Of a DNA stretch of 64,000 nucleotides, positions 25,375 to 33,286 are shown in pieces. Origin of the DNA: Streptomyces candidus (GTDB lineage: Bacteria > Actinomycetota > Actinomycetes > Streptomycetales > Streptomycetaceae). A model generated the notes under the pieces. It made no database searches and was not told where the DNA came from. It saw nothing but the letters and a program-made list of their open reading frames with translations. The first letter of the stretch is position 1. Each line of letters opens with the position of its first letter. The translations under genes and the position numbers were made by a program. The stretch is from contig NZ_JACHEM010000013.1 in the NCBI RefSeq assembly GCF_014207445.1, positions 213,666-277,665 of the forward strand. The letters are read 5' to 3'.

Positions 25375-26343
25375 GTGCAGCGCTGGCGCGGCTTGGAGGA
25401 AATCCCCCAGGACTGGGGACGCAGCGTCGTCACCATCGGCTCCTACGACGGCGTGCACCGTGGGCACCAGCTCATCATCGGGCGGACGGTGGACCTCGCC
25501 CGCGAACTGGGCGTGCGGTCCGTCGTGGTGACCTTCGACCCGCACCCGAGCGAGGTCGTCCGCCCCGGCAGCCACCCGCCGCTGCTCGCCCCGCACCACC
25601 GGCGTGCGGAGCTGATGGAGGGCCTCGGCGTCGACGCCCTGCTGATCCTCCCCTTCACGAGCGAGTTCTCGAAGCTGTCACCGGCCGAGTTCGTGGTGAA
25701 GGTGCTGGTCGACAAGTTGCACGCACGCCTGGTGGTGGAGGGACCGAACTTCAGGTTCGGGCACAGGGCCGCCGGGAACGTGCAGTTCCTCGCGGAGCTG
25801 GGCCCCACGTACGACTACGACGTCGAGGTCATCGACCTGTTCGTGAGCGGCGAGGCGGGCGGCGGCGAACCGTTCTCCTCGACGCTGACGCGGCGGCTCG
25901 TCGCCGAGGGCGACGTGGCGGGCGCGGCCGAGATCCTGGGCCGTCCGCACCGCGTCGAGGGCGTGGTCGTACGCGGCGAACAGCGCGGCCGTGAGCTGGG
26001 CTACCCGACTGCGAACGTGGAGACCCTGCCGCACACCGCCATCCCCGCCGACGGGGTGTACGCGGGCTGGCTGACCGCCGACGGCGAGCGGATGCCCGCC
26101 GCGATCTCGGTCGGCACGAACCCCCAGTTCGAGGGCAAGAAGCGGACGGTCGAGGCGTACGCCATCGACCGGGTGGGACTCGATCTGTACGGGCTGCACG
26201 TCGCCGTCGAATTCCTGGCGTACGTACGCGGCATGGCCAAGTTCGAGTCGATCGACGCACTGCTCGAAGCGATCGCCGACGACGTGAAGCAGGCCCGGGT
26301 CCTCACGGCCGACGCCGAAACGGCCGACGCCGAAGCGGAATAG
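25375..26343 (+). CDS. ribF: Bifunctional riboflavin kinase/FAD synthetase
   Basis: A 322-residue enzyme making FMN and then FAD from riboflavin. The N-terminal FMN adenylyltransferase domain has VTIGSYDGVHRGHQLII (HxGH nucleotidyltransferase motif) and VTFDPHPSEVV; VEGPNFRFGHRAAGN is also typical. The C-terminal riboflavin kinase domain has GRELGYPTANVE (PTAN motif, about residues 206-217) and YVRGMAKFESIDALLEAI. The GTG chosen follows AAGGAGCGG; the earlier in-frame GTG at 25270 would add 35 residues unlike the family. It may share a transcript with the upstream NTPase gene, 213 bases away. Confidence 0.95.
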   Translation: MQRWRGLEEIPQDWGRSVVTIGSYDGVHRGHQLIIGRTVDLARELGVRSVVVTFDPHPSEVVRPGSHPPLLAPHHRRAELMEGLGVDALLILPFTSEFSKLSPAEFVVKVLVDKLHARLVVEGPNFRFGHRAAGNVQFLAELGPTYDYDVEVIDLFVSGEAGGGEPFSSTLTRRLVAEGDVAGAAEILGRPHRVEGVVVRGEQRGRELGYPTANVETLPHTAIPADGVYAGWLTADGERMPAAISVGTNPQFEGKKRTVEAYAIDRVGLDLYGLHVAVEFLAYVRGMAKFESIDALLEAIADDVKQARVLTADAETADAEAE

Positions 26344-26432
26344 CAGTCGACCGGCCCGCCCCAACGTGCGGAACGATCCGAGCTGCGGCAACGTAGTCCC
26401 GGAACGCGTACCCCGGCGAAAGGCGGAACCCC

Positions 26433-26636
26433 GTGTCCGACAGCGAGAGCACGTTCGACAAGCTCAAGGGCAAGGCGAAGGAATTCGGCGGCAAGGCCAC
26501 CGGTGACGATCGCATGGAGACCGAGGGCCAAACCGACCAGCTGAAGGCGAAGGCCGAGGGGCTGGGCGAGAAGGCCAAGGACAAGCTGGGCGGCGTCAAG
26601 GACTCCTTCTCCGGCAAGAAGGACGACAACGCCTGA
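26433..26636 (+). CDS. CsbD family stress-response protein
   Basis: A 67-residue, very hydrophilic, Lys/Glu/Gly-rich protein with the CsbD pattern: DKLKGKAKEFGGKATGDDRMETEGQTDQLKAKAEG. CsbD proteins are small general-stress proteins, sigma-B controlled in Bacillus, of unknown biochemical role. GTG start after GAAAGGCGG. I looked for a GGGTAC-type stress promoter in the 89 bases upstream on the plus strand and did not find one. A bidirectional terminator follows. Confidence 0.9.
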   Translation: MSDSESTFDKLKGKAKEFGGKATGDDRMETEGQTDQLKAKAEGLGEKAKDKLGGVKDSFSGKKDDNA

Positions 26637-26653
26637 GGCGGTTCTGCGCAGGC

Positions 26654-26697
26654 ACAACGGTGGAGGGCCCCGGCGCGCCGGGGCCCTCCACCGTTGT
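26654..26697. terminator. Bidirectional terminator between csbD and the opp operon
   Basis: A perfect 44-base palindrome (22-bp arms, no unpaired loop bases) sits between two convergent genes and can stop transcription from both sides. Confidence 0.88.
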
Positions 26698-26711
26698 GGT
26701 CACCGGCCCTC

Positions 26712-27749
26712 TCACCGCTGCCCCCGCTCCTCCCGTGTCCGCCGGGTGGCCCAGTGGCAGGCGACCCGGGGTTCCTCGCTACCCGCCGGGAGGACGGGCA
26801 GCTCGTCCGTACGGCACCTCTGGGCGACGCCCGCCGCTTCCGCCTCGCCCGAGGCGAGGATGTGGCAGCGGGCGTGGAAGCGGCAGCCGGACGGGATGCG
26901 GGAGGGGTCCGGGGGCTCGCCGCCGAGGACGACCGGCTCCCGGCCCGCGTCCGGGAGGACGGACAACAGGGCCTGGGTGTAAGGGTGCTGAGGCTTCGTC
27001 AGCACGTCTTCGACCGGCCCCGACTCGACGATGCGGCCCAGGTACATGACCGCGACGCGGTCGGCGATGTTCCACGCCAGGCCGAGGTCGTGGGTGACCA
27101 CGAGTGCGGAGAGGCCCAACTCGTCGCGCAGACGCAGCAACAGCGCCAGGATCTCGCCGCGCACCGAGGCGTCGAGGGAGGCGACGGGCTCGTCCGCGAC
27201 GACGAGTTCCGGGCCGAGAACCAGGGCGCCCGCGATGACGACGCGCTGGCGCTGGCCCCCGGAGAGCTCGTGCGGATAGCGCAGGAAGAAGCGCTCCGGC
27301 GGCCGCAGCCCGGCCCGCGAGAGGGCCTCGGCGACGGCGGCGCGCTCGTCCCCGTCGTACCGGTGGATGCGAAGCCCCTCGGCGACGGCGTCGTACACGG
27401 TGTGCCGGGGGTTCAGTGAGCCGCTCGGGTCCTGGAGGATCAGCTGGACGCGTCTGCGGTACGCCTTCAGGGCGCGCGAGCTGTAATCCAACGGGACGTC
27501 GGCGAAGGCCACTTCGCCGGAGGTGGGCCGGACCAGACCGAGCAGGGCGCGGGCGAGCGTCGTCTTCCCGCAGCCCGATTCGCCGACGAGGGCGAGGATC
27601 TCGCCCGGCGCGAGAGCGAGGTCGACTCCGTCCACGGCACGGGCCGGCGGAGCGTGGTGGCGCCCGGGGAACGTGATGTGCAGTGAGCTCGCCGTGAGCA
27701 GCGGGGCGGCGGGGGCGGGCCGTGCGGCGGCCGCCGGTGCGGTGGTCAT
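26712..27749 (-). CDS. oppF: Oligopeptide ABC transporter ATP-binding protein (OppF/DppF type)
   Basis: A 345-residue ATPase energising peptide import. Walker A GESGCGKTT (about residue 60), Q-loop LILQDPSGSLNPR, signature LSGGQRQRV, Walker B LVVADEPVASLD and switch His in VVTHDLGLA are all intact. The C-terminal oligopeptide-transporter domain carries the cysteine pattern GCRFHARC...RC seen in DppF/DppD proteins. AAGGGAG precedes the ATG. It is the last gene of the operon, separated from oppD by 225 bases of extremely GC-rich sequence, unlike the 4-base overlaps of the other genes. Confidence 0.92.
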   Translation of the reverse strand: MTTAPAAAARPAPAAPLLTASSLHITFPGRHHAPPARAVDGVDLALAPGEILALVGESGCGKTTLARALLGLVRPTSGEVAFADVPLDYSSRALKAYRRRVQLILQDPSGSLNPRHTVYDAVAEGLRIHRYDGDERAAVAEALSRAGLRPPERFFLRYPHELSGGQRQRVVIAGALVLGPELVVADEPVASLDASVRGEILALLLRLRDELGLSALVVTHDLGLAWNIADRVAVMYLGRIVESGPVEDVLTKPQHPYTQALLSVLPDAGREPVVLGGEPPDPSRIPSGCRFHARCHILASGEAEAAGVAQRCRTDELPVLPAGSEEPRVACHWATRRTREERGQR

Positions 27750-27974
27750 GGGCGGGGCTCCCTTACGGGGTCGGACGGATGTCGAGCGGGCCGGGCCGGG
27801 TGTGTGGGGGCCGGACGGTGGGCGAGCGGCCCGAGCGACGGGGGGCAAGCGGGCCGGCGGTGAGAGGCGGTCGCGGGCCGGACGGTACCCGGGCGGGCAG
27901 GTCGCCGGGGCGTCGGGCGGAGCCGGGTGCGGCGCGCCGGGCGCGGCGAGCGGGCCGGCCCCGGGACCGGCGCG

Positions 27975-28982
27975 TCAGCCCGGTCCGGCGTGCGCGGACG
28001 TGCCCCGTGCCCCCACGTGCACGCAGGCGGCCCAGTGCCCCCGCCCCGCCTCCCTCAGCGCCTGGTCCTCCGTCGCGCACGCGTTCAGCGCCACCGGACA
28101 CCGGGGGTGGAAGGTGCACCCGGACGGAAGCAGCGCCGGGTCCGGCGGATCGCCCGGCAGGCCTCGCGGCGCCCGCCGGGAAGCCGGGTCGCCGATGCGC
28201 GGGAACGCGGCGGAGAGGGCGAGCCCGTACGGATGCTGGGCCGCCGTGTGGACGGTGGACGCCGGCCCCTCCTCGACCACCCGCCCTGCATACATCACCG
28301 CGAGACGGTCGCAGGTGTCCGCGAGCACCGCGAGGTCGTGGCTGATCATGAGCAGCGAGATGCCCTTCTCGGCGACCAACTGTTCGATGAGCCGCAGGAT
28401 CTGCGCCTGGATCATCACGTCCAGGGCCGTCGTCGGCTCGTCGGCGACGATCAGTTGCGGGTCGCAGGCCAGCGCCATCGCGATCATGACGCGCTGACGC
28501 TGGCCGCCGGAGAGCTCGTGCGGGTAGGCGTCGGCGCGCGCGGCGGGCAGACCGACCTGTTCGAGGAGGTCGGCGGTGCGCCGCCTGGCCGCGTCCGGGG
28601 TGGCCAGGCCGTGCACGAGGAGGGGTTCGGCGATCTGGTCGCCGACGCGGTGCACCGCGTTGAGGGAGTGCATCGCGCCCTGGAAGACCAGGGAGGCACC
28701 CGCCCAGCGGACGGCCCGGAGCCGGCCCCACTTCATGGTCAGGACATCCTCGCCGTCCAGCAGGATCTCCCCGGACAGCCGGGCGCTCGCGGGCAGCAGC
28801 CGCAGCAGGGCCAGCGCCAGGGTGGACTTGCCGCACCCGGACTCGCCGGCGACGCCGAGCTTCTGCCCGGCCGGGAGGGTGAGGCTGACCCCCCGTACGG
28901 CATGCACGTCCGTGCCGTACGTCACGTGCAGGTCCCGCAGTTCCAGGAGGGGCGGGGCGCCGGTGTTCGTCGCGGTGCTCAA
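27975..28982 (-). CDS. oppD: Oligopeptide ABC transporter ATP-binding protein (OppD/DppD type)
   Basis: A 335-residue ATPase, partner of OppF. Walker A GESGCGKST, Q-loop LVFQGAMHSLNAVH, signature LSGGQRQRV, Walker B LIVADEPTTALD and MISHDLAVLAD are present. The C-terminal GCTFHPRCPVALNAC cysteine motif suggests an iron-sulfur cluster, as described for related Dpp ATPases. The start is a TTG overlapping the oppC stop (TTGA) with GGGAG eight bases upstream; no ATG or GTG fits better. Confidence 0.92.
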   Translation of the reverse strand: MSTATNTGAPPLLELRDLHVTYGTDVHAVRGVSLTLPAGQKLGVAGESGCGKSTLALALLRLLPASARLSGEILLDGEDVLTMKWGRLRAVRWAGASLVFQGAMHSLNAVHRVGDQIAEPLLVHGLATPDAARRRTADLLEQVGLPAARADAYPHELSGGQRQRVMIAMALACDPQLIVADEPTTALDVMIQAQILRLIEQLVAEKGISLLMISHDLAVLADTCDRLAVMYAGRVVEEGPASTVHTAAQHPYGLALSAAFPRIGDPASRRAPRGLPGDPPDPALLPSGCTFHPRCPVALNACATEDQALREAGRGHWAACVHVGARGTSAHAGPG

Positions 28983-29935
28983 CGGGCCACTCCCAGCTTC
29001 GGGTTGAGCACGGACTCGATCGCCCGCCCGCACAGCGTGAACGCGAGGGCGACGACCGCGATGGCGATGCCGGGCGGCGCCAGGTACCACCAGTGCCCGG
29101 ACGACACCGCACCCGTCTCGCGCGCGTCCTGCAGCATGCCGCCCCAGGAGACGACGTCGGGGTCGCCCAGCCCCAGGAAGGCGAGGGTGGCCTCGGTGAG
29201 GATGGCGCTGGAGATGCCGAGGGTCGTCTGGGCGAGGACCAGCGGCATCACGTTGGGCAGGACGTGCCGGGTCATGAGGTGCGCGTGGCCGCCGCCGAGG
29301 GCACGGGCGCGTTCGATGTACGGGCGGGACTCCACGGCGAGGGTCTGGGCCCGGACGAGACGGGCGGTGGTCGGCCAGGAGGCGACGCCGATGGCGAGGA
29401 CGACCGTCCAGATGCTGTGGGACAGGACCGTGGCCAGGACGATCGCCAGGACCAGCGAGGGCATCACCAGGAACCAGTCGGTGACCCGCATCGAGACCGT
29501 GGCGAACCAGCCGCCGAAGTGCCCGGCCAGGATGCCGACGAGGGTGCCGATCGCCACCGACAGAGCCGCCGCCATCAGTCCGACGGCGAGCGAGACCCTC
29601 GTCCCCCAGAGCAGCAGCCCCAGCAGGTCGCGCCCGAACTGATCGGTTCCCAGGGGGAATCGGCCGCTCGGTGATTCGAGCGCCCCGCCGGGAGCGTCGG
29701 TGACGTTCTGCACGTCGTCGCCCACCAGAAGGGGTGCCGCCAGTGCCAGTGCGGCGATCAGCGCGAGCGCGGCGAGCCCGAACAGGCCCGACCGGTGCGC
29801 CCGGTACTGCTTCCAGAAGCGGGCGGCGGACCTGCGGCGGCGGGCCCGCGCGAGGGCCTTCGCGCTCCCCGGGGCCGGGAGGGGCGGGTCGGGAGCGTCC
29901 TGCGGGGGAGGCTTCGGCGCGGATTCGGTCGTCAT
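28979..29935 (-). CDS. oppC: Oligopeptide ABC transporter permease (OppC/DppC type)
   Basis: A 318-residue inner-membrane permease. After a cytosolic Pro-rich N-terminus there is one transmembrane helix (LFGLAALALIAALALAAPLLV), the conserved PLGTDQFGRDLLGLLLWGTRVSL, and five further membrane helices. The EAA-type coupling loop lies around RARALGGGHAHLMTRHVLPNV. The ATG overlaps the oppB stop (ATGA). Confidence 0.93.
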   Translation of the reverse strand: MTTESAPKPPPQDAPDPPLPAPGSAKALARARRRRSAARFWKQYRAHRSGLFGLAALALIAALALAAPLLVGDDVQNVTDAPGGALESPSGRFPLGTDQFGRDLLGLLLWGTRVSLAVGLMAAALSVAIGTLVGILAGHFGGWFATVSMRVTDWFLVMPSLVLAIVLATVLSHSIWTVVLAIGVASWPTTARLVRAQTLAVESRPYIERARALGGGHAHLMTRHVLPNVMPLVLAQTTLGISSAILTEATLAFLGLGDPDVVSWGGMLQDARETGAVSSGHWWYLAPPGIAIAVVALAFTLCGRAIESVLNPKLGVAR

Positions 29936-31038
29936 CGGGCCACCCTGGGGTCGAGCAGCGGATAAAGGAGGTCCGCGAGCAGGTTCATCAGGATCATCGC
30001 GCCCGCGAACACCACGAACAGGCCCTGTACGAGCGGCAGATCGGGCACGCTGAGCGCCGCGTAGAAGAGTCCGCCGAGCCCCGGCCAGGAGAACACCGTC
30101 TCGACGAGGATCGAGCCGGCCGCCACGTGGCCCAGATTGATGAAGATCATGGTGACGGTGGGCAGCAGCGCGTTCGGTACGGCGTGCCTGCGCCGTACGA
30201 GGGCGTCCCGCAGCCCCTTCGCGCGTGCCGTCGTCAGGTAGTCGCTGCCCATCTCGTCCAGCAGCGAGGAGCGCATCACCAGGAGCGTCTGCGCGTAACC
30301 GACCGCGACGAGGGTGGTGACCGGCAGGACCATGTGGTGGGCGACGTCCAGCACGTGCGCGAGGCCCGTCTCGTTGCCCGATTCCATGCCGCCGGTCGGG
30401 AACAGGCCCGGAAGGGGGCCGATGCCCACCGAGAAGACAATGATCAGCAGCAGTCCGAGCCAGAAGGCCGGGATCGACCAGAGGGTCAGGGCCACCCCGG
30501 TGTTGACCCGGTCGCCGAGGCTGCCGTGCCGCCATGCCGAGCGGGTGCCCAGCCACAGACCGAGCGTCGAGTAGACCAGCACGGCGACGCCGGTGAGCAG
30601 CAGCGTCGCCGGGAACTTCGCGGCGATCAGCTCGCCCACCGGGGCGTGGAACTGGTACGAGGTGCCCAGGTCGCCGCCGAGCGCCTTGGCGCAGTACTCG
30701 GTGAACTGCTGCCACACCGGCAGGTCGAGCCCGAACTGCCGTCTCAGCGCCATGAGTTGCTCTGACGAGACCTGGCGGCCGTGCGTCATCGCGCGCACCG
30801 GGTCGCCCGGGATGATCCGGAACAGGAAGAAGCTGGTGACGAGCACGGCGAAGAGCGAGACGGCCGCACCGCCCAGCTTTCCCGCCCCGTAACGCAGATA
30901 GGCGGCCCGGGGCCCGGAGCCGCGGGAGCCGGTGGGCGACGGCGGGCCGGACCGCACGACGCCGCCGTCCGGCCCCCGCCCCTCGGCGGGAGAACGGGTG
31001 GTGCTCATGGACGTGGAGCCCATCGACACGGAGTCCAT
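29932..31038 (-). CDS. oppB: Oligopeptide ABC transporter permease (OppB/DppB type)
   Basis: A 368-residue permease with a roughly 45-residue Gly/Ser-rich N-terminal tail. The usual first helix follows (SLFAVLVTSFFLFRIIPGDPVRAM), with the family motif RIIPGDP. The coupling loop is near TARAKGLRDALVRRRHAVPNALLP and the C-terminus reads LADLLYPLLDPRVAR. The first of three closely spaced ATG codons is four bases from the oppA stop; the shorter starts are possible, and the ribosome-binding site (AGAGGA) is rather far away. Confidence 0.92.
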   Translation of the reverse strand: MDSVSMGSTSMSTTRSPAEGRGPDGGVVRSGPPSPTGSRGSGPRAAYLRYGAGKLGGAAVSLFAVLVTSFFLFRIIPGDPVRAMTHGRQVSSEQLMALRRQFGLDLPVWQQFTEYCAKALGGDLGTSYQFHAPVGELIAAKFPATLLLTGVAVLVYSTLGLWLGTRSAWRHGSLGDRVNTGVALTLWSIPAFWLGLLLIIVFSVGIGPLPGLFPTGGMESGNETGLAHVLDVAHHMVLPVTTLVAVGYAQTLLVMRSSLLDEMGSDYLTTARAKGLRDALVRRRHAVPNALLPTVTMIFINLGHVAAGSILVETVFSWPGLGGLFYAALSVPDLPLVQGLFVVFAGAMILMNLLADLLYPLLDPRVAR

Positions 31039-31041
31039 CGA

Positions 31042-32952
31042 CTACTCGCGGTCCTCTGCGGTGGTGCGGCGGCGCATCGCGACGACGACGCCGACCGCGG
31101 CGAGCAGCAGTACGCCGATGCCGACGATGATCCAGAGGGTGGGGCCGGAGCCGCCGCCCTTGCCGCCGTCGTCCCCGGCGTCGCCGACGGCGGGTTCGGC
31201 GGACCACCAGCTCCAGTAGCCGTCCTGCCCCCAGATGTTGCCCGCCGCCTCCGGCATGGTCTTGATCGACTTGATCTGGTCGGTGCGGTACGCCTCCACC
31301 GCGTTCGGGTACACCATCACGTTCATGAAACCGGTGTCGTACAGCCGCGACTGCATCCGCTTGACGAGGCCGACGCGCTTCGCCTTGTCGTACTCGACGA
31401 TCTGCCGCGCGTACAGGTCGTCGAACTGCTTGTCGCAGATGAAGTTGTCGGTCTGCCCGGTGGCACCGGGGCCGGAGGGCAGCGCCGCGCAGGTGTGGAT
31501 GGACAGGACGTAGTCCGGGTCGGGGTTGACCGAGTAGCCGTCGAAGGCGAGGTCGTACTCGCCCGCCTGCCAGGGATCGGTGACGTTGTCCAGGCACTGC
31601 ACCTTCAAGCCGATGCCCAGCGCGCCCCACCACTCCTGGAGGTACTTGCCGATCGCTTTGTCGTTCGGGTCGGTGGCGTGGCACAGGATGCGGAATTCGA
31701 GCGGCTTGCCGTCCTTGCCGACGCGCCTGCCCTCCGCGTTCTTCTTGTACCCGGCGCTGAGGAGGAGCTTTTCGGCGGCGGTCGGGTCGTAAACGATCTT
31801 CTGGGCGGCGGACGGCTGCCAGTGGTAGTCGGCGAAGCGCGGCGGGATGTAGCCCTGCCCCTCCACCGCGTGCCCCTGGTAGACCTTGTCCACGATCGCC
31901 TTGCGGTCGACGGCCGCGAACAGCGCCCTGCGGACGCGCGGGTCGAGGAGCGCCGGATGCCCGTCGCCGAACTTCCGGCCCGTCCTGTCCTGCGCGCCGG
32001 GGTTGACGGCGAGCGCGAAGAAGCGGCGGCCGGGCGCGTCGTTGACCTTGATGTCCGGCGCCGAGCTGAGGGACTTCGCCTGGGCGGGCGTCAGGTTCTG
32101 GACGAAGCCGACCTCGCCGGTACGGAGGGCGGCGACCGCCGCGTCGTTGTCCTTGTAGTACTTCAGGATCAGCTCGTCGAACTTGGGGGCGCCGCGCCAG
32201 AACGTCTCGTTGGCCCTGAGTTTCACGTACTGGTCGGGCTTGTACTCGGTGACGATGTACGGCCCGTTACCGACGATCGGGAACGCTTTGTCGTTGTTGA
32301 ACTTCGAGAAGTCGCCGACCTTCTCCCACACGTGCTTGGGCACGATGGGCACGTCCAGCGCCGTCATCGTCGCCTGCGGCTTCTTCAGTTCGACGACGAG
32401 GGTCTCGGCGTCGGTGGCCGTGACCTTCTTGAAGTTGGCGGTGAAGCTCCCGTTGGCCGTGGCGGCGCCCTCGTCCGTCATCATCTTGTTGAACGTGAAG
32501 GCGGCGTCCTCCGCGGTGGCCTGCTTGCCGTCGGACCACGTCGAGTTCTTGCGGATCTTGTACGTCCACGTGAGTTTGTCCGGCGACGAGGTCCACTCGG
32601 TGGCGAGGGCGGGGACGGTGCGCGCGTCCTTGACGTCGTAGTTCGTCAGGTACTCGTAGACCAGGCGGTGGATCGTCGTACTGACGAGACGGCCGGCGAG
32701 GAACGGAGAGAGCGAGTCGACGCTCTGGGAGACGGCGACGGTGAGGGACCGGCTGCGGTCGGCAGCCGTGACCGGGGAACCGGCGGCTGCGGCCCGCCCC
32801 TCCTGCGATGCCTGCGCACCCTGCGGAGCTGCGGCCGTCGCCAGCAGGGCGAAGGCGCTGGCGCCGGTCGCCAGGAGGCGGCGCAACCGGGCGCGGGCGG
32901 GGCGGGGTGGGGCGGGCGGTGGAGCGTCGGTGGTGGTGCCCTTTGTGTCCAT
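31042..32952 (-). CDS. oppA: Peptide-binding protein of ABC transporter with C-terminal membrane anchor
   Basis: A 636-residue extracytoplasmic solute-binding protein of family 5 (SBP_bac_5). A Sec signal (RLRRLLATGASAFALLATAAAPQGAQA) leads into LTVAVSQSVDSLSPF, the family start. YEYLTNYD, GNGPYIVTEYKPDQYVKLRANE and CHATDPND are typical lobes. No lipobox cysteine is present. Instead the C-terminus has a Gly-rich linker, a 22-residue hydrophobic helix (WIIVGIGVLLLAAVGVVVAM) and an RRR stop-transfer end, so it should be anchored by this helix. GAGG precedes the ATG. It heads the opp operon. Confidence 0.92.
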   Translation of the reverse strand: MDTKGTTTDAPPPAPPRPARARLRRLLATGASAFALLATAAAPQGAQASQEGRAAAAGSPVTAADRSRSLTVAVSQSVDSLSPFLAGRLVSTTIHRLVYEYLTNYDVKDARTVPALATEWTSSPDKLTWTYKIRKNSTWSDGKQATAEDAAFTFNKMMTDEGAATANGSFTANFKKVTATDAETLVVELKKPQATMTALDVPIVPKHVWEKVGDFSKFNNDKAFPIVGNGPYIVTEYKPDQYVKLRANETFWRGAPKFDELILKYYKDNDAAVAALRTGEVGFVQNLTPAQAKSLSSAPDIKVNDAPGRRFFALAVNPGAQDRTGRKFGDGHPALLDPRVRRALFAAVDRKAIVDKVYQGHAVEGQGYIPPRFADYHWQPSAAQKIVYDPTAAEKLLLSAGYKKNAEGRRVGKDGKPLEFRILCHATDPNDKAIGKYLQEWWGALGIGLKVQCLDNVTDPWQAGEYDLAFDGYSVNPDPDYVLSIHTCAALPSGPGATGQTDNFICDKQFDDLYARQIVEYDKAKRVGLVKRMQSRLYDTGFMNVMVYPNAVEAYRTDQIKSIKTMPEAAGNIWGQDGYWSWWSAEPAVGDAGDDGGKGGGSGPTLWIIVGIGVLLLAAVGVVVAMRRRTTAEDRE

Positions 32953-33057
32953 GGTCGGAGACCTCGCGTCGTCACTGGCTCGTCTGCCGGCTCGTCTGTC
33001 TGCTCGTACATGCCCATCAGGCGGGTGGATCATGGGTGGCCGATGTGATGTGGCGCA

Positions 33058-33087
33058 GGTCTACCAGCGGTCTTCCGAACGTGTCAA
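33058..33087 (-). promoter_or_regulatory. Sigma-70-type promoter of the opp operon
   Basis: On the minus strand TTGACA (33082-33087) and TAGACC (33058-33063) are separated by 18 bases, about 105 bases upstream of oppA. A second TTGACG lies 11 bases further upstream, so the region may bind an activator or hold a second -35. Confidence 0.6.
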
Positions 33088-33222
33088 CGGTCCGTCAACT
33101 CCCTTGCCGTGTACGGGAGAGGGTCGTTGGCAAGCGGTTTGGGGGGGAGGGCCGGGGCGCCATGGCGCATGCGTTCGGGAGTTCGCCGGTTCATTCGTTC
33201 GTGCGCACGTCCGGACATGCGG

Positions 33223-33262
33223 AAGCCCGCGTCACGGCCGTGGTGCGCCGTGCTGCGGGCCT
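33223..33262 (-). terminator. Terminator after the EspI-like gene
   Basis: GCCCGC (33225-33230) pairs with GCGGGC (33255-33260), and an inner CACGGC/GCCGTG extends the stem. It lies about 25 bases past the minus-strand stop. Confidence 0.65.
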
Positions 33263-33286
33263 CCAGTGGTCTGAACCCCTGACGCC

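Larger units (their letters stand above)
32953..33286. other. Intergenic region between the EspI-like gene and the opp operon
   Basis: No gene is visible. It holds the opp promoter and, next to the EspI-like stop, a terminator hairpin. The stretch 33100-33220 has no feature I can name. Confidence 0.7.

Noticed and set aside
26344..26432. Stress-sigma promoter (GGGTAC-type -10) for csbD
   Set aside because: The only GGGTAC match is on the opposite strand; no suitable -35 was found on the plus strand.
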